Assembly: GCF_026151205.1 (NCBI RefSeq)
Contig: NC_087073.1
Location: 6,717,001-6,781,000 of the forward strand
Direction of reading: 5' to 3'
DNA from: Bolinopsis microptera
Taxonomy: Eukaryota; Ctenophora; Tentaculata; Lobata; Bolinopsidae
DNA: 64,000 bases
The notes under the pieces are model-generated. The model did no database searches. It saw only the letters and a list, made by a program, of their open reading frames with translations, and had not been told where the DNA came from. Both the position numbers and the translations under genes were made by a program. This document shows, piece by piece, positions 25,352 through 35,988 of this stretch; within the stretch, counting starts at the first letter, position 1, and each line of letters opens with the position of its first letter.

Positions 25352-27113
25352 TCAGCCAAACTTATTGAAATTTTTAGTTTTAGCTACTTTAGTCTTTTTC
25401 TTCCGTTTCCCAGGATCACTTGCAGCTTCCTGGTTTATCGAGTCCTGAAGTTTTGAGAAAAAGTTTGAGTTGATCTTCTCTGAAGATTTCTTTGCTAAGG
25501 TGATACCCTGCTTAACTTCTTCACTCACTGCAGCAATTGTATCCTTTTTAGTTTGTTTCTTTTCGCCAGATTCCCTTTCTAATCGCATCTTCTTAAGATC
25601 TCTTTCGCTTGCTTTTAAGGACTGAGATTTCTTAATCTTCCTTCGTTTCCTCTTTTTGTCTGTTCCAGTTTCTTCTACACTCGTTCTCAGTTCTTCCTTC
25701 TGCTTCGCTTTAACCTCTGCAGGAGCCAGTATCTGAGTTTCAGCTACAGCAGTAGGTATTGCCTCTTCAACACTTATAGCTGGAGCATTGACTATTACTT
25801 TCAACTCCTCGATCACTCCTTTAGGAGCAAAACCGAAGTTAGACAAAGCGTCCAGTTTCCTGAATAAGTTCGTCAAATCGTTTTTAATCGTTTCCTCGGC
25901 TTCGTTGATTTCTTCTTTTTCCACCCCTTCTGCTTGCTCCTGAGCAGCTAGATAATCTTTTTCGTATACCTCCGCTAAACTAAGCTGACTCTTCTCCTGG
26001 TTGAGGGGCACTTCTCTTTGCTTCATTATATCTCTACCAACTGGTTTCTCTTTCCGTTCAACATCATCAAACAGCTTAACTTTGATTCTTTCAATTAGCA
26101 ACTTCTCGATTTTACTCGTAGTTTCTATAGTTATCTCAGGGGCAGGACGAAGTCCATGGTCAAACTGCAGGTGCTCTTCTAGCAGAGCATTGTTGTCTCG
26201 ATCTCTCTGGGAGCTCTCTCCCAACATTTGCCACGTCTTCGGCTGCATTGACTGCTCCTCGTTAGCGGAAATCTTTTTATGTATCTGAAATAGAGTAATA
26301 TAAGGAGCGAAAACTGAGAGTATGATCCATAAATAACGACTTTTTTGAAATTAAGGTGAAGCAACAATCACGGCCTTGGAATTATAAATAAATAATATAA
26401 TTATTCGCTGCTCATTCTTGAAATTTCGCAATCAACAAATTTGCTATTGACACCAAAAATCAAGTTTATCAAGTAACCTTTTTGAGCTCCATCTCAAGTT
26501 TTGATTCAATCTTGTCATCTTCATCATCTCCATCATCTCCATCATCACCTTCGCCGAATATATCAGCTTCCATTTCTTCTCCTGATTCATCTGCTTCTTC
26601 GTCCGGTTCTTGCTCTACCGCTTCACAAAACTTATCCATATCTGCTAAATCAAATTTTGGAGTTGCCTTACCATCCCCGGATTCAACTCGAGCTTCAGTA
26701 TCAAGATCTTCGTCCATTTCATCCTCAGAATTGTCAGGCTCTTCAGAATCTGGTGCATCGTCAGCAGGTGGTGGTTCTGCTTTTTCTGGAGAGGGAGTCT
26801 TCTCAGACAATTTTTTGTTAATCTCACTTTGAACGTTTTCCACCAAAACACCATTCAGCAACTCTAATTGTTGCCAAATTTGTTCTTCATCAAAATTCTC
26901 GACAAGAAGCTTCGGTAGCAGGATCCGAGATTTTAAAGACTCATCATTTGAAGCAATTTCAGAAAGATGATTGTACACGTTTTCTAGAATATGCTGCCAT
27001 TGCTCTTTCTGTTGCAAGTTGGATGAGAGACCGTAAAGAAGAGGATCTGATAGAGAAGAACAGTATTCTTCTAAACTTGATTCAATTGGACTAACATCAG
27101 GGGCACTTTCCAT
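25352..27113 (-). CDS. MPHOSPH10: MPP10, U3 small nucleolar ribonucleoprotein subunit
   Basis: Two exons, 27113-26478 and 26284-25352, joined in phase 0, give 522 aa (human 681). MPP10 is part of the nucleolar SSU processome with IMP3 and IMP4 and is needed for 18S pre-rRNA cleavage. Diagnostic stretches: LLVENFDEEQIWQQLELLN in the N-terminal part, a long acidic region rich in D/E including EADIFGEGDD, then HLQFDHGLRPAPEITIETTS, DDVERKEKP, LSLAEVYEKDYLAAQEQ, LDALSNFGFAPK, NAPAISVEEAIPTAV and a lysine-rich tail (TDKKRKRRKIKK) for nucleolar or RNA contact. The acidic middle is shorter than in vertebrates. Start: the ATG at 27113 (MESAPDV) is used; an in-frame ATG at 27143 would add ten residues. 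Confidence 0.95.
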
Positions 27114-27483
27114 AACTGAATATTGGAGATTAGTTAGTATCATTGATATTAATAGAGCAATTAACTACCAAAACGCTATGAAATAATTTAATTTCATATT
27201 TAAAGCATATTATGAAAAAATGGAACAGAATAAAACAATTTCAATCGCATTATATACGTATTCGAGTTATTTCTCGTTTAAAATTAGTAAAACAAATAAT
27301 TTCAATCATCACAGTACAGGTAGTTTAAAGCAACTGATATGAAATCCACATCATACAAGAAATTAAATACACGAAAGAAGAAAGGTATAGCTATTATAGT
27401 AATAGTTCATAGACAATGCCCAGCAGAACTGCACAATCTAATGTTGATTTAATTTTTGACTGATAAAAATATTATAATGCCCA
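27114..27483. other. Spacer between MED11 and MPHOSPH10
   Basis: 370 bp, AT-rich, presumably the MED11 3' UTR and MPHOSPH10 promoter. No other feature is seen. Confidence 0.5.
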
Positions 27484-27870
27484 TCAACTGTCCAGACCAG
27501 TACTTTGAGATTGAACAGAATCCGAAACAAAGTCTCTAGGCTTACTCTTCTCGTTGAGTGCCTCTAATCGATCTAGAACCAGTCTAGATTGCTCATGAGC
27601 TAGTTGAAAGTCTTTCTCTGAGTTGTAAACACTACCGCCATGAGGCACCGCAGTGGACACCTCCCCAAGATAGCTAATTGTCTGTAGAAGTTTCTCATTA
27701 ATCTGCTGCACTGATTTCATGAACAGTTGGGCATCTGTTTTTACTTTTTGAGTGTTGATTTCCGAGTCTCTGGACATTTCTTCCAGGGTTGACTGAGCAT
27801 ATTGAACTGTTTGAATTACTGCAGACTCAAGATGCAGAAGGTTTTGAAGTTCTCTACTTTTCATTGCCAT
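27484..27870 (-). CDS. MED11: Mediator complex subunit 11
   Basis: Intronless in this window, 128 aa (human 117). MED11 sits in the head module of Mediator with MED22 and MED17 and helps hold TFIIH at promoters. The match rests on the helical core FMKSVQQINEKLLQTISYLG followed by the well-kept loop PHGGSVYNSEKDFQLAHE and a final helix LVLDRLEALNEK. The protein is predicted mostly coiled and helical. The ATG at 27870 is followed by MAMKSRELQNLLHLES, which aligns with the family N-terminus. It lies 370 bp upstream of the MPHOSPH10 start, same strand. The serine/glutamine-rich last 15 residues are not conserved. Confidence 0.88.
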   Translation of the reverse strand: MAMKSRELQNLLHLESAVIQTVQYAQSTLEEMSRDSEINTQKVKTDAQLFMKSVQQINEKLLQTISYLGEVSTAVPHGGSVYNSEKDFQLAHEQSRLVLDRLEALNEKSKPRDFVSDSVQSQSTGLDS

Positions 27871-28368
27871 GATCTAGTAACATCAAGTCCTGCAAATAAT
27901 AATACACTAATAACAAATATTGGTACTGAGTCTATTGAATTTCAACAGCAGTTTGCTGCATATTTAAACAAATCTGTAACAGAAGCATTGGATCATGTAA
28001 ATTACTCAACATGAAATTTTTTCAATTTGAATAAGGTACAACTATTTTTACCCTACTGCAGTACTGATACATATAATAGTACTATGGTTGAATAACATTC
28101 TTGGTCAATCAGAAATATAAAATTAGCAACAGAAAATAATGATTATTAATGATCACACAAAACATCATTCAAGATTAAGTATAGTTTCAAAACATGATTC
28201 ATAGCTAAGTCCTTTATATACAGTAACAAAGAAATTCTTCAATTAGAAAAAATTAAAATTGACAGACAAACATTTTACATTTCTTCCCTGGCCTCGTACT
28301 AAGCAGCTTTTTTGAACAATTTACTCAACATATTACAACAAAAGAGATAACCCTCATGAGCCTGTCTT
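27871..28368. other. Spacer between ITFG2 and MED11
   Basis: About 500 bp with no feature beyond AT-rich sequence. It should hold the ITFG2 3' UTR and MED11 promoter. Confidence 0.5.
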
Positions 28369-29568
28369 TTAACTGCTTGTGTTCTTTAATAAGTTTCTGA
28401 TAATTTTGGCTCGATGTTTGGAGGAAGGTGGAATATCTGAGTCACATATTGAACTAAAATCTAACGCGTAGTCGTTCAATGTTTGTACACCCAAGCTTGT
28501 TAGTTGCACATCATAGAATATCACAACATCCCCACTGAAGGTAACATAGACAAGAGCAGGTTTGTTGTCACTTCCTTCCATGGCATACTGCCCTGCACAG
28601 AAAGCTCTGATAGGAACAGAGGCTTCAAATTTGAACTTCACACAGTTTTTGTTGTGATCAACAAAGAATGTGACGCCATCCCAGGAACAGGCTATCACCT
28701 CATCTGTATCATCATGATCGATATCTGTTTTAACAAGAGCAAAGATGGGATTGTCCAGAGGTAATGTCCATAACTCTTCATCCTCATGGTACATCTTTAG
28801 TAACCCATCTAATGTAGCAAAGCATACCATATTGTCACCATCTCCAATACCAGAACGCACGTTACCAATTGCATCAGTGACTGGAGAAGAAAGTTTCACA
28901 TTTTGAGCAAGAGGATCCCACTGAATAAACTTATTTTTCTCTGTCCTGGCAGCTTTTAAAATTCTTATCCCTTCACTTGGAATACACACAAATATACTCT
29001 GAGATCCATCTTTGGATGTATTGACAGTTATGGCATCAATTTGCCTTTCAAAATTATATATTTCTCTGTCTTGATGTTTCAATTTTTCATCAGCATCATC
29101 ATCCCAGGAATAGATTCTCACAATAGTGTCGAGTATAACAATTAAATCATTAGCGCCTCGATTTGTGACATCTGCAATAATACATTGTTTGATATTAAGA
29201 GGAAATCGCTGTTTATAAGTATGATAAAGAATCTTTTTATCTCCCTCTTGGAACATTTCCGGTGATTTGATCTCGTTACTGTAGTCATGATCATAAATGT
29301 AGCACAGGCCCTCTCCAGTAATTACCACTAAAGAATTGTCTCCTTTGTTCTTTATGTCCCCAATGCTAAGACAAGTGATCATGCCAAGATTATGAGCATC
29401 CCATTCAAGGTGGTTTTCTTTGAACACAGCTAAATCTCCAGCTACGTTCCCAATACAAAGTTCATTAGTACCATCATTGTCAAAGTCTGCTAACGTTATA
29501 GCTTCTTGGAAAAGACTGCCTTCAAAGTTGAATGTGAGGCTTTGAACAAATGAAACTGTCCTTACCAT
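28369..29568 (-). CDS. ITFG2: ITFG2, KICSTOR complex subunit
   Basis: One uninterrupted 399-aa frame (human about 447). ITFG2, with KPTN, SZT2 and C12orf66, forms KICSTOR, which recruits GATOR1 to the lysosome and restrains mTORC1 when nutrients are low. The N-terminus MVRTVSFVQSLTFNFEGSLF aligns with the family start, so the ATG at 29568 is chosen even though ATG|GTAAGG mimics a splice donor. FG-GAP-like calcium-loop motifs are seen: ADFDNDGTNEL (27-37) and a second DIDHDDTDEVIA near the C-terminal third, followed by CSWDGVTFFVDHNKN and IRAFCAGQYAMEG. The rest is beta-propeller-like. It lies about 0.5 kb upstream of MED11 on the same strand. Absence of introns is unlike the large genes nearby, but the frame is undamaged. 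Confidence 0.95.
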   Translation of the reverse strand: MVRTVSFVQSLTFNFEGSLFQEAITLADFDNDGTNELCIGNVAGDLAVFKENHLEWDAHNLGMITCLSIGDIKNKGDNSLVVITGEGLCYIYDHDYSNEIKSPEMFQEGDKKILYHTYKQRFPLNIKQCIIADVTNRGANDLIVILDTIVRIYSWDDDADEKLKHQDREIYNFERQIDAITVNTSKDGSQSIFVCIPSEGIRILKAARTEKNKFIQWDPLAQNVKLSSPVTDAIGNVRSGIGDGDNMVCFATLDGLLKMYHEDEELWTLPLDNPIFALVKTDIDHDDTDEVIACSWDGVTFFVDHNKNCVKFKFEASVPIRAFCAGQYAMEGSDNKPALVYVTFSGDVVIFYDVQLTSLGVQTLNDYALDFSSICDSDIPPSSKHRAKIIRNLLKNTSS

Positions 29569-29844
29569 AGTAACATCTGTCGTTTACAAAATTAGCATCT
29601 GGAAATAGGAAGTAATGATTGATTAAAATTAGGAAAGAAAATTAGAAGAATGATAAGAAAACATTATTTGGCTACAAAACTTTTATTGAATTAATATATT
29701 ACTATTATAAACAGTACACTAAAATGTAGATGTAAAGTATATTAGTACAATGTTTACAGAACACTACAATGTAAATTGGTGCAGTATGAGACTCTATGGG
29801 TTGCCTGAAAAATATATCAGAATATTTCAGTCATTTTTTGGGGG

Positions 29845-30902
29845 TACTATGAGTGCAGTGAGGGTTAATGGTGAGCTGACAGGCTAGTTTGATGTTAACT
29901 CAGGCGCAGGTCAGGGTGACATTCAAGCACCTCCTGTCTTCAATTTCTGCCTAAACTTTTCTGCATTTCTGGCTGAGACCAACAAGACCATCAGTCAAGG
30001 CGCAGTGCTGCAGAAGGAGATGAAGACGGTTGAGGAAAAGGTCATTCTGGACACCGATTATGCTGATGACATGGCTATTATGGACAACTCAGGGGAAGGC
30101 CTACAGGAGTCAACTGATCCACTAGTTCACTACAGTTCCTACGCTGGGCTCAGAATAAATGCAAAGAAGACCCAATGCATGGCTGTAAGCAAGTGCGCCT
30201 CCCAGCGACCTTTCATCAAGGATGACTGTATTGAGCTGTCGGTTGAGGGTGAACCCGTCTACCTGGGTGCAACTATCAGTGGGGTTGGGATGATCGACAG
30301 AGACCTGGATGTCCGTATCCAGAAGGCAAATGGCGCCTTTCATCAGCTCAGGAACATTTGGAATAGCGGAACTATAAAGACTCCAACCAAGATCAGGATC
30401 TATAAGGCTGCTGTCCTCACCATCTTGTTGTATGGAGCTGAAGTCTGGAACACCACCAAAAAGCAGATGAAACGCTTTGAGGTCTTCCATCAGACCTCCC
30501 TAAGAAGGATCCTTAGGATTAAATGGTTCTTCCATGTGTCCAACGAAGAAGTTCTTAGGAGGGCTGGCATCAAGTCAGTTGAGACTTTCATCAGTGCTGC
30601 CAGGCTACGTTGGTATGGACATGTAGTAAGAATGCCAGACTCTAGACTACCGAGGTTTCTGTTGAACTGGAAGCCAAATTATGGAAAGAGGTCAAGGGGC
30701 AGACCCCGTAAGAACTGGAAGGCCTGCGGACTCGAAGATGCTGCTAAGTTTACACGTGTTGAAAACATCGACAACAACAGAACAGAAGCTTTGGCTACCA
30801 ACCGAGTACAGTGGAGACATATGTTACGCCGCCAACGCTATGTGTGTGATACAGGCCACTCCAACGACTAGGAGGAGACCTTACCATGTAACATGTATGT
30901 AA
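29845..30902 (+). pseudogene. RTE-like LINE reverse transcriptase, 3' fragment
   Basis: From 29845 the frame reads VRVNGEL, a TAG stop, then FDVNSGAGQGDIQAPPVFNF, and continues in the same frame through ILDTDYADDMAIMDNS (the catalytic YADD), GLRINAKKTQCM, a thumb region YKAAVLTILLYGAEVWNT, FHQTSLRRILRIKWF, RLRWYGHVVRMPDSRLP and GKRSRGRPRKNW, stopping at 30871. This is the C-terminal half of the RTE-type endonuclease-reverse transcriptase. One in-frame stop, a small deletion before YLGATISG and the missing endonuclease make it dead. The 3' end carries catgtaacatgtatgtaac (30883-30901), shared with the copy at 62653. Confidence 0.9.
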
Positions 30903-31046
30903 CTATGTAAATGCACTGTATTATTTATTCATTTGGCTGATTTAACCAAGGAGACATTGGATTTGAATTATAAAATGATTACACAGATGAATAATTTCAT
31001 TTAGATTCAACATCATACTTACCTATCTCCCTATTTGATAAATAAA

Positions 31047-31093
31047 TAATGTTGGTGGGGCCGGGGATAATGAATATATCCCCACCAACATTA
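31047..31093. repeat. Short inverted repeat (14-bp stem)
   Basis: taatgttggtgggg (31047-31060) pairs with ccccaccaacatta (31080-31093) around a 19-base spacer. It could form a hairpin. No terminator or gene context is seen. Confidence 0.8.
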
Positions 31094-32919
31094 ATTATTA
31101 ATCAAATACAATATTTTTTTTTTAATTTACCAAAACTGGAAATATTATTTTATTTTGAATACAGATTTTCAAAACAGATTTTCAAAACATTAGAAAGCGC
31201 CTTCGCTTTGAAATCCTAAGAACAACAGTGATTTCTCTCCGTGGAGACAGAGGTGCGAGAAAAAAATTGTTGATATAAACAGTCTAGATCTTAACTTGGA
31301 GCCACAAGGCCAAGGTAGTAGAGGCTCTTACGGGCAAATAAGGCACTCTTCTGATGGAGCCCCTAGGCTCCTGGGATGATTGTTTTATGGACTAGTAATT
31401 AGTGCCGCATCGATAGCCGATCTCAGATGCCACTATGGAGGCTGTATGGCCATGTGCTGACGGTTATTTGCTTTTTCCCGCGCACATTGCTAAATCACAA
31501 AGTAAACGCTCGAATTTGATTTCAAAATATTCACACAACTTCTAGATACCTACTTGACAATATTACGTAGCCAGATTTACCTCTGTTGCTTATCTCTTGG
31601 TGTTATGACCATTCAAAGTTTCAGATTATCACGTGACACATTATGTCACAGTAAATGCGCGCAAGAAAAACTTTCACACATATTTTTGATTCGGCGCAAG
31701 CGCGTTCCGCACAATTACTACAAAAAGGACCAGGAATCTTCCGACGAGTTACACTACGTCATTAAATAGACATTTATTATTATGTGTGATACGAATGGTA
31801 ACGACACTTGTATCATAAGAAACAATGATTTAAAAAACAAGCTGCTATGATAAATGTTGCTAAAAATCAGTAAGAATTACCTCGATGTAAGCATATTAGG
31901 GGTCGCGGTCGTTCACATAATACGGAATCACCGAGAGGGGGGGGGGGGTTAAATTAAACGTTGTTCAGGACGTGATTACGTAATATGTCAACGATCCTGT
32001 AAGAGCTTTACATTGGCTGTTACATTCCATACATTGAGTTTTACAGGGCTAAATTTGAACTTTAACAAGTTCTCTGTTTTAGTGTTCTGCTCTGGTGTTA
32101 GTTGGCATAACAAATACACCATTCGCAGCTTTAAATGTGACTGATCAGTGACGGGGAAGATGTAATTGTAAAATAGCATTTAGTCCGCTGCATTTCCCTA
32201 ACACCCAATTTGGATCTTATGTCATGGTTGCAGTGTAATGAATTCCAACGAATCTTTAGACTAATACCCACCAGGTTCTGAAAATAGCACTTTCAACTGC
32301 TTTTAAAAAATAAGCTATTTCTAATTTTCGATCTGACTGTAACTTCGTCGATTAGGCGAGGTTTTACAAGATAAAAAACTTTCATATGCCCCGTTTTAAA
32401 CATCAAACTGTATTTTAATGTAATCAACGCCACAATGTAATAAAAACTATTTGTTTGATCAAAACTAAAAATGTCATAGCTGAAATCGATAGATCAGTTT
32501 GATAAAAGTTGAAACTAGTATAACGTGCTTCAAACCCCGGGTTGACACTTGGCCGTAAATCTCTGTTTGACATCTAGAGTTCTAAAGCTTACACACAAGA
32601 ATTCTAGCAAACGTAATGTATTAAGAGAATACAACGTTAAAGAATTAAATTACAAAGAATACAAAAGTAATTTTCACAATCATTGATATAAACAAGATGG
32701 ATGTTGACGTCTTATTTCGCTGAAGGTACTTTTGTAGAGTATAGCTGTGAAGTAGGCTTAATTCTTATATCTTTCCCTAGACCGTCCTCCAATCTGAAGT
32801 TATACAATTGTTATGCAATCTGAATTCTGAAGTTGTAGCAATTCGACTCCTAAACACCTTTCCTTTCTGTCAATATTTGAACAGCAGGATAATTCTGTGA
32901 TTAATAATAGTATGAAACC

Positions 32920-32984
32920 CTCAGAATTGTAACCACAAGTCTAGATTTATGAAAAGAATTTAGACTTGTGGTTACAATTCTGAG
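32920..32984. repeat. Perfect 24-bp stem hairpin with 17-nt loop
   Basis: 32920-32943 (ctcagaattgtaaccacaag and four more bases) is the exact reverse complement of 32961-32984, with a 17-base loop. The context is non-coding. The size and pairing could suit a miRNA-like precursor or a small foldback remnant. Confidence 0.9.
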
Positions 32985-33546
32985 TCTCTATCTGTCCTCT
33001 GAAGCATGTCGGTACCACGTGCCCCCACAAATTATGTTTTAAAGACCCGAGGGCCACCCTTAAGGGCTTTGGAACCGGTTTATTGAATACAATATGATAT
33101 ACAAATAAACTGCAATCGTAAAATTTATGTCGATACTAACTGAAATAATATAATCTGTAGTTAAAATAATAATACTGTCACCTAATTAAGATATATGATA
33201 TAATTTATAAATAATAAAATAAATATCTCTTTTATTTCCACACTAATTCTAACATCAAGCTTTAATTCACACACAAAAACTTTAAATTTTATCAGATTAC
33301 AAATGTCCTAATATATGCGTCTCTTATCTTTAGCTAAGAAGTTAGGGGTGCAGCCGTTGTACTTCAATTAAAATAATTGATCACGCCGGATCACGATGTT
33401 ATTTTATCAAAATCAGCTAGCCGTTTAGAATTGATTGCTGAGCTCGGTGCAGGCTGTACGTGGTACTGTGAAGTGGATGTGTGTCTGAAGTGAGCAGTGA
33501 CAATCCTTGCGAGTGGTTGTTATTATGATGCGCAGAGATCAAGTTG

Positions 33547-34174
33547 ATGGTCAAGAAAGCTAGAAGCACACTGTCATGGGTGTTTAGTGTCTTCAAACTC
33601 GTGATAGGACCGTAATGACTACCCTATATATAAGTCTTTGGTCAGAAGCCTACTAGAGTACTGTTGTCCGCTGTGGGACCCTGTTAAGGTGACTGAGATC
33701 CAGCTTTTGGAGGGGGTCCAGCGAACATTCACCGATCGTATATAATGCGGCCTGGAAAATATGAACTACTGGGAGAGGTTTTCACATCTAAAGCTAATGT
33801 CACTGCAGCGCAGAAGGGAACGGTACACTATTCTGATGATGTGGAAGATCCTTCACAATGTTGTCCCCAATTGCAGCAATATAAGGTTCACAAAAACATC
33901 CAGACATGGTACCCGAGCAATCATCCCTTCCCTGTCTAGGTCGAGTTCCTCGAGCAACCAGACACTCTATGACAGCTCATTTGCTGTAAGAGGACCAAAA
34001 CTGTGGAACAAAGTGCCTGATAATATTAAAGCTGAAGCTACGTTTGAGTCGTTTAAAGTTAGTTTGTCCAAGTTTATTGCTTTGATACCGGACAACCCTC
34101 CGACTTCCGGTTATAGCTGCAGCTGGTCTAATTCCCTGGTAGACTACTTGCCATCGAGGTGGTCAGAAATCTGA
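33547..34174 (+). pseudogene. CR1-like LINE ORF2 3' fragment
   Basis: Three frames in turn encode MVKKARSTLSWVFSVFK, LVRSLLEYCCPLWDPVKV, and [20 protein letters not shown] with MWKILHNVVPN, SFAVRGPKLWNKVPDNIKA and DNPPTSGYSCSWSNSLVDY. The order and motifs equal the C-terminus of the intact ORF2 at 37547-40786. Frameshifts and a stop near 33740 inactivate it. Confidence 0.88.
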
Positions 34175-35765
34175 TGACCCTTCCTGCTACGAGGATAAAC
34201 ACAACCAAAGTAACAAAAGTTAGTACAGATATGTGATTGTGCGTGTTGTGCTGATAAGGCTTTGATTGAGCGATGTTACAGTTTTTGAAAATAAACATAT
34301 TGCATGTGCACATAAAAACATTTGATAAACATTAGCACACTACAGTAATGTGTACCTTTTTTCGCTCTTGTGAGTGGGTGCATCATATTTCATTTTTGGA
34401 AGTCTCCTAAGTGAGAGTCTCCTACAATCAAATATTAGCATATCGCATTAGGCACTGGATGATATCAGAGTTGAAGTATTAAATCAGATTTCAGAGCGTA
34501 CAGATTACAGGGTGTTCAAAAATATTGCAAGGATGTACTTTTGAATAACTCTTTTTCCACTAGGATTGCCGACTAGATCAGCTATTACAAAAGTAAACTG
34601 CAGTTAAGACAAATGACTTGATTTTGTGAAAAGTTATTGGTAGTTCTAAGGTTTAATGGCTAATTTTGAGTTATATTTTTCTCGAAGAAATATGGGCAAT
34701 TTATTCCTTTGTCCTATAATATGGCACACCAAACCATAACGTTTTCCTTGGAATTTACTTTGGAAAAACCTGCATGCGCAGTGAGCTAGTAAATTGACGA
34801 TGATTGAAGTCAAAATTGTGAAACAGTACCAAGGATTAATTAGGTAAATCACCCAAATTTGCCTCGGTAGCTAGGGCACTGATTGTGGTTACTATGGGGC
34901 CATGGCAACGTGTTATCGAGTTACAAGACCTTGATTTTAGAATTAAATCCCACCAAACTTGCATAATATCGAAGATCCCCTGTACTTTAAAGTAATGCTT
35001 ACGACGTTTGTGAAATCATTCTTAATGGTGAATAATGGAATTATCAAATAAATGAAATGAAAAATGGTCTCAAAAAGTCGAAAAATGTGACTAAAATTGT
35101 TGTAGACTAAAAATTTGCAAAATTTGTGACTTAAATTATGGTAACCAAATTTATTGTGAACCAAATTTATTGGCCCTAAGGTAATACGAGCAGAAGGCTC
35201 AGTCTGCTCAATAATAAAAAATACTGACAATAAATCATTGCTTCAAAGTTGGTTGTAATTGTGGAAAGCTTGAAGGTACACAATTAAGAATAACTAATTT
35301 TTACTAACCAGGTTACACTGTTACAGGTAAGACTGTCAGTTTGTTGCAGAGGTACCTGGTACATTAATCAGCCACAGTCATAGTACATGAACTAAAGCAT
35401 CTGGCTCTGGTGTTCATCGCACTTGTCCACCGACCACTGTAGATTATAGCCCCGCTTCAAATCATCTCCTAAACAGTTTAAAGCTAAAGCAGTTTAAACG
35501 AAGAGTAGCGCAATATATTTTTATCAAGAAAAGACCACATTAAAATCAATAAAATCTTGGGCTGCAACTTCAAATTGCCACCTCAATCAAAATGAGCACT
35601 TGATTCCTACGTGGATAAGAACAATATCTTTTGAGGAGCTATAAAATAATGACATTATACATCTTACAATATCATACATTTAAAACACTGCGTGGGGAAG
35701 TTAAACATAACTTTCGAGATACAAATCGAAAAGTTCAAACATCCAGACAAGATATATTACTTACT
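34175..35765. other. Gene-free stretch with a lone transposon-like end
   Basis: At 34506 the sequence TA followed by cagggtgttcaaaaatatt resembles a mariner-type terminus with its TA target. I do not find the matching inverted end downstream. No gene is supported. Confidence 0.4.
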
Positions 35766-35849
35766 GGGGGGGTGTCATGTCCGTCTATGTCCGCCTATGT
35801 CCTGTCCTTTTTGGATTCTATGAGACAACGGACGTGTTTTTTGGGACAT

Positions 35850-35988
35850 TGGCGGACACGGACGGACATTGGCGGACTCGGACGGACATTGGCGGACTCG
35901 GACGGACATTTGCGGACCCGGACGGACATTGGCGGACTCGGACGGACATTGGTGGACATTAGCGGACATTGGTGGACATTAGCGGACA
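35850..35988. repeat. ggacattggcggac repeat array (left end of the 6.5-kb unit)
   Basis: Units of about 10 and 20 bp (ggacattggcggactcggac) repeat several times. They are the reverse-complement type of the tatgtccgcc decamers at 42140-42245, consistent with sub-terminal inverted arrays. Confidence 0.85.

Larger units (their letters stand above)
30903..33546. other. Gene-free stretch with two hairpins
   Basis: No exon can be supported. It holds a short hairpin at 31047-31093, a run of 12 G near 31937 and a perfect 24-bp stem hairpin at 32920-32984. Confidence 0.5.

Noticed and set aside
30122-30490. Minus-strand 122-codon frame opposite the RTE reverse transcriptase
   Set aside because: It is antisense to a clear RT coding frame and shows no domain.
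34506-35230. Mariner-like end at 34508 as a complete MITE
   Set aside because: The matching inverted end was not found in the following 900 bp, so only a lone end is noted.
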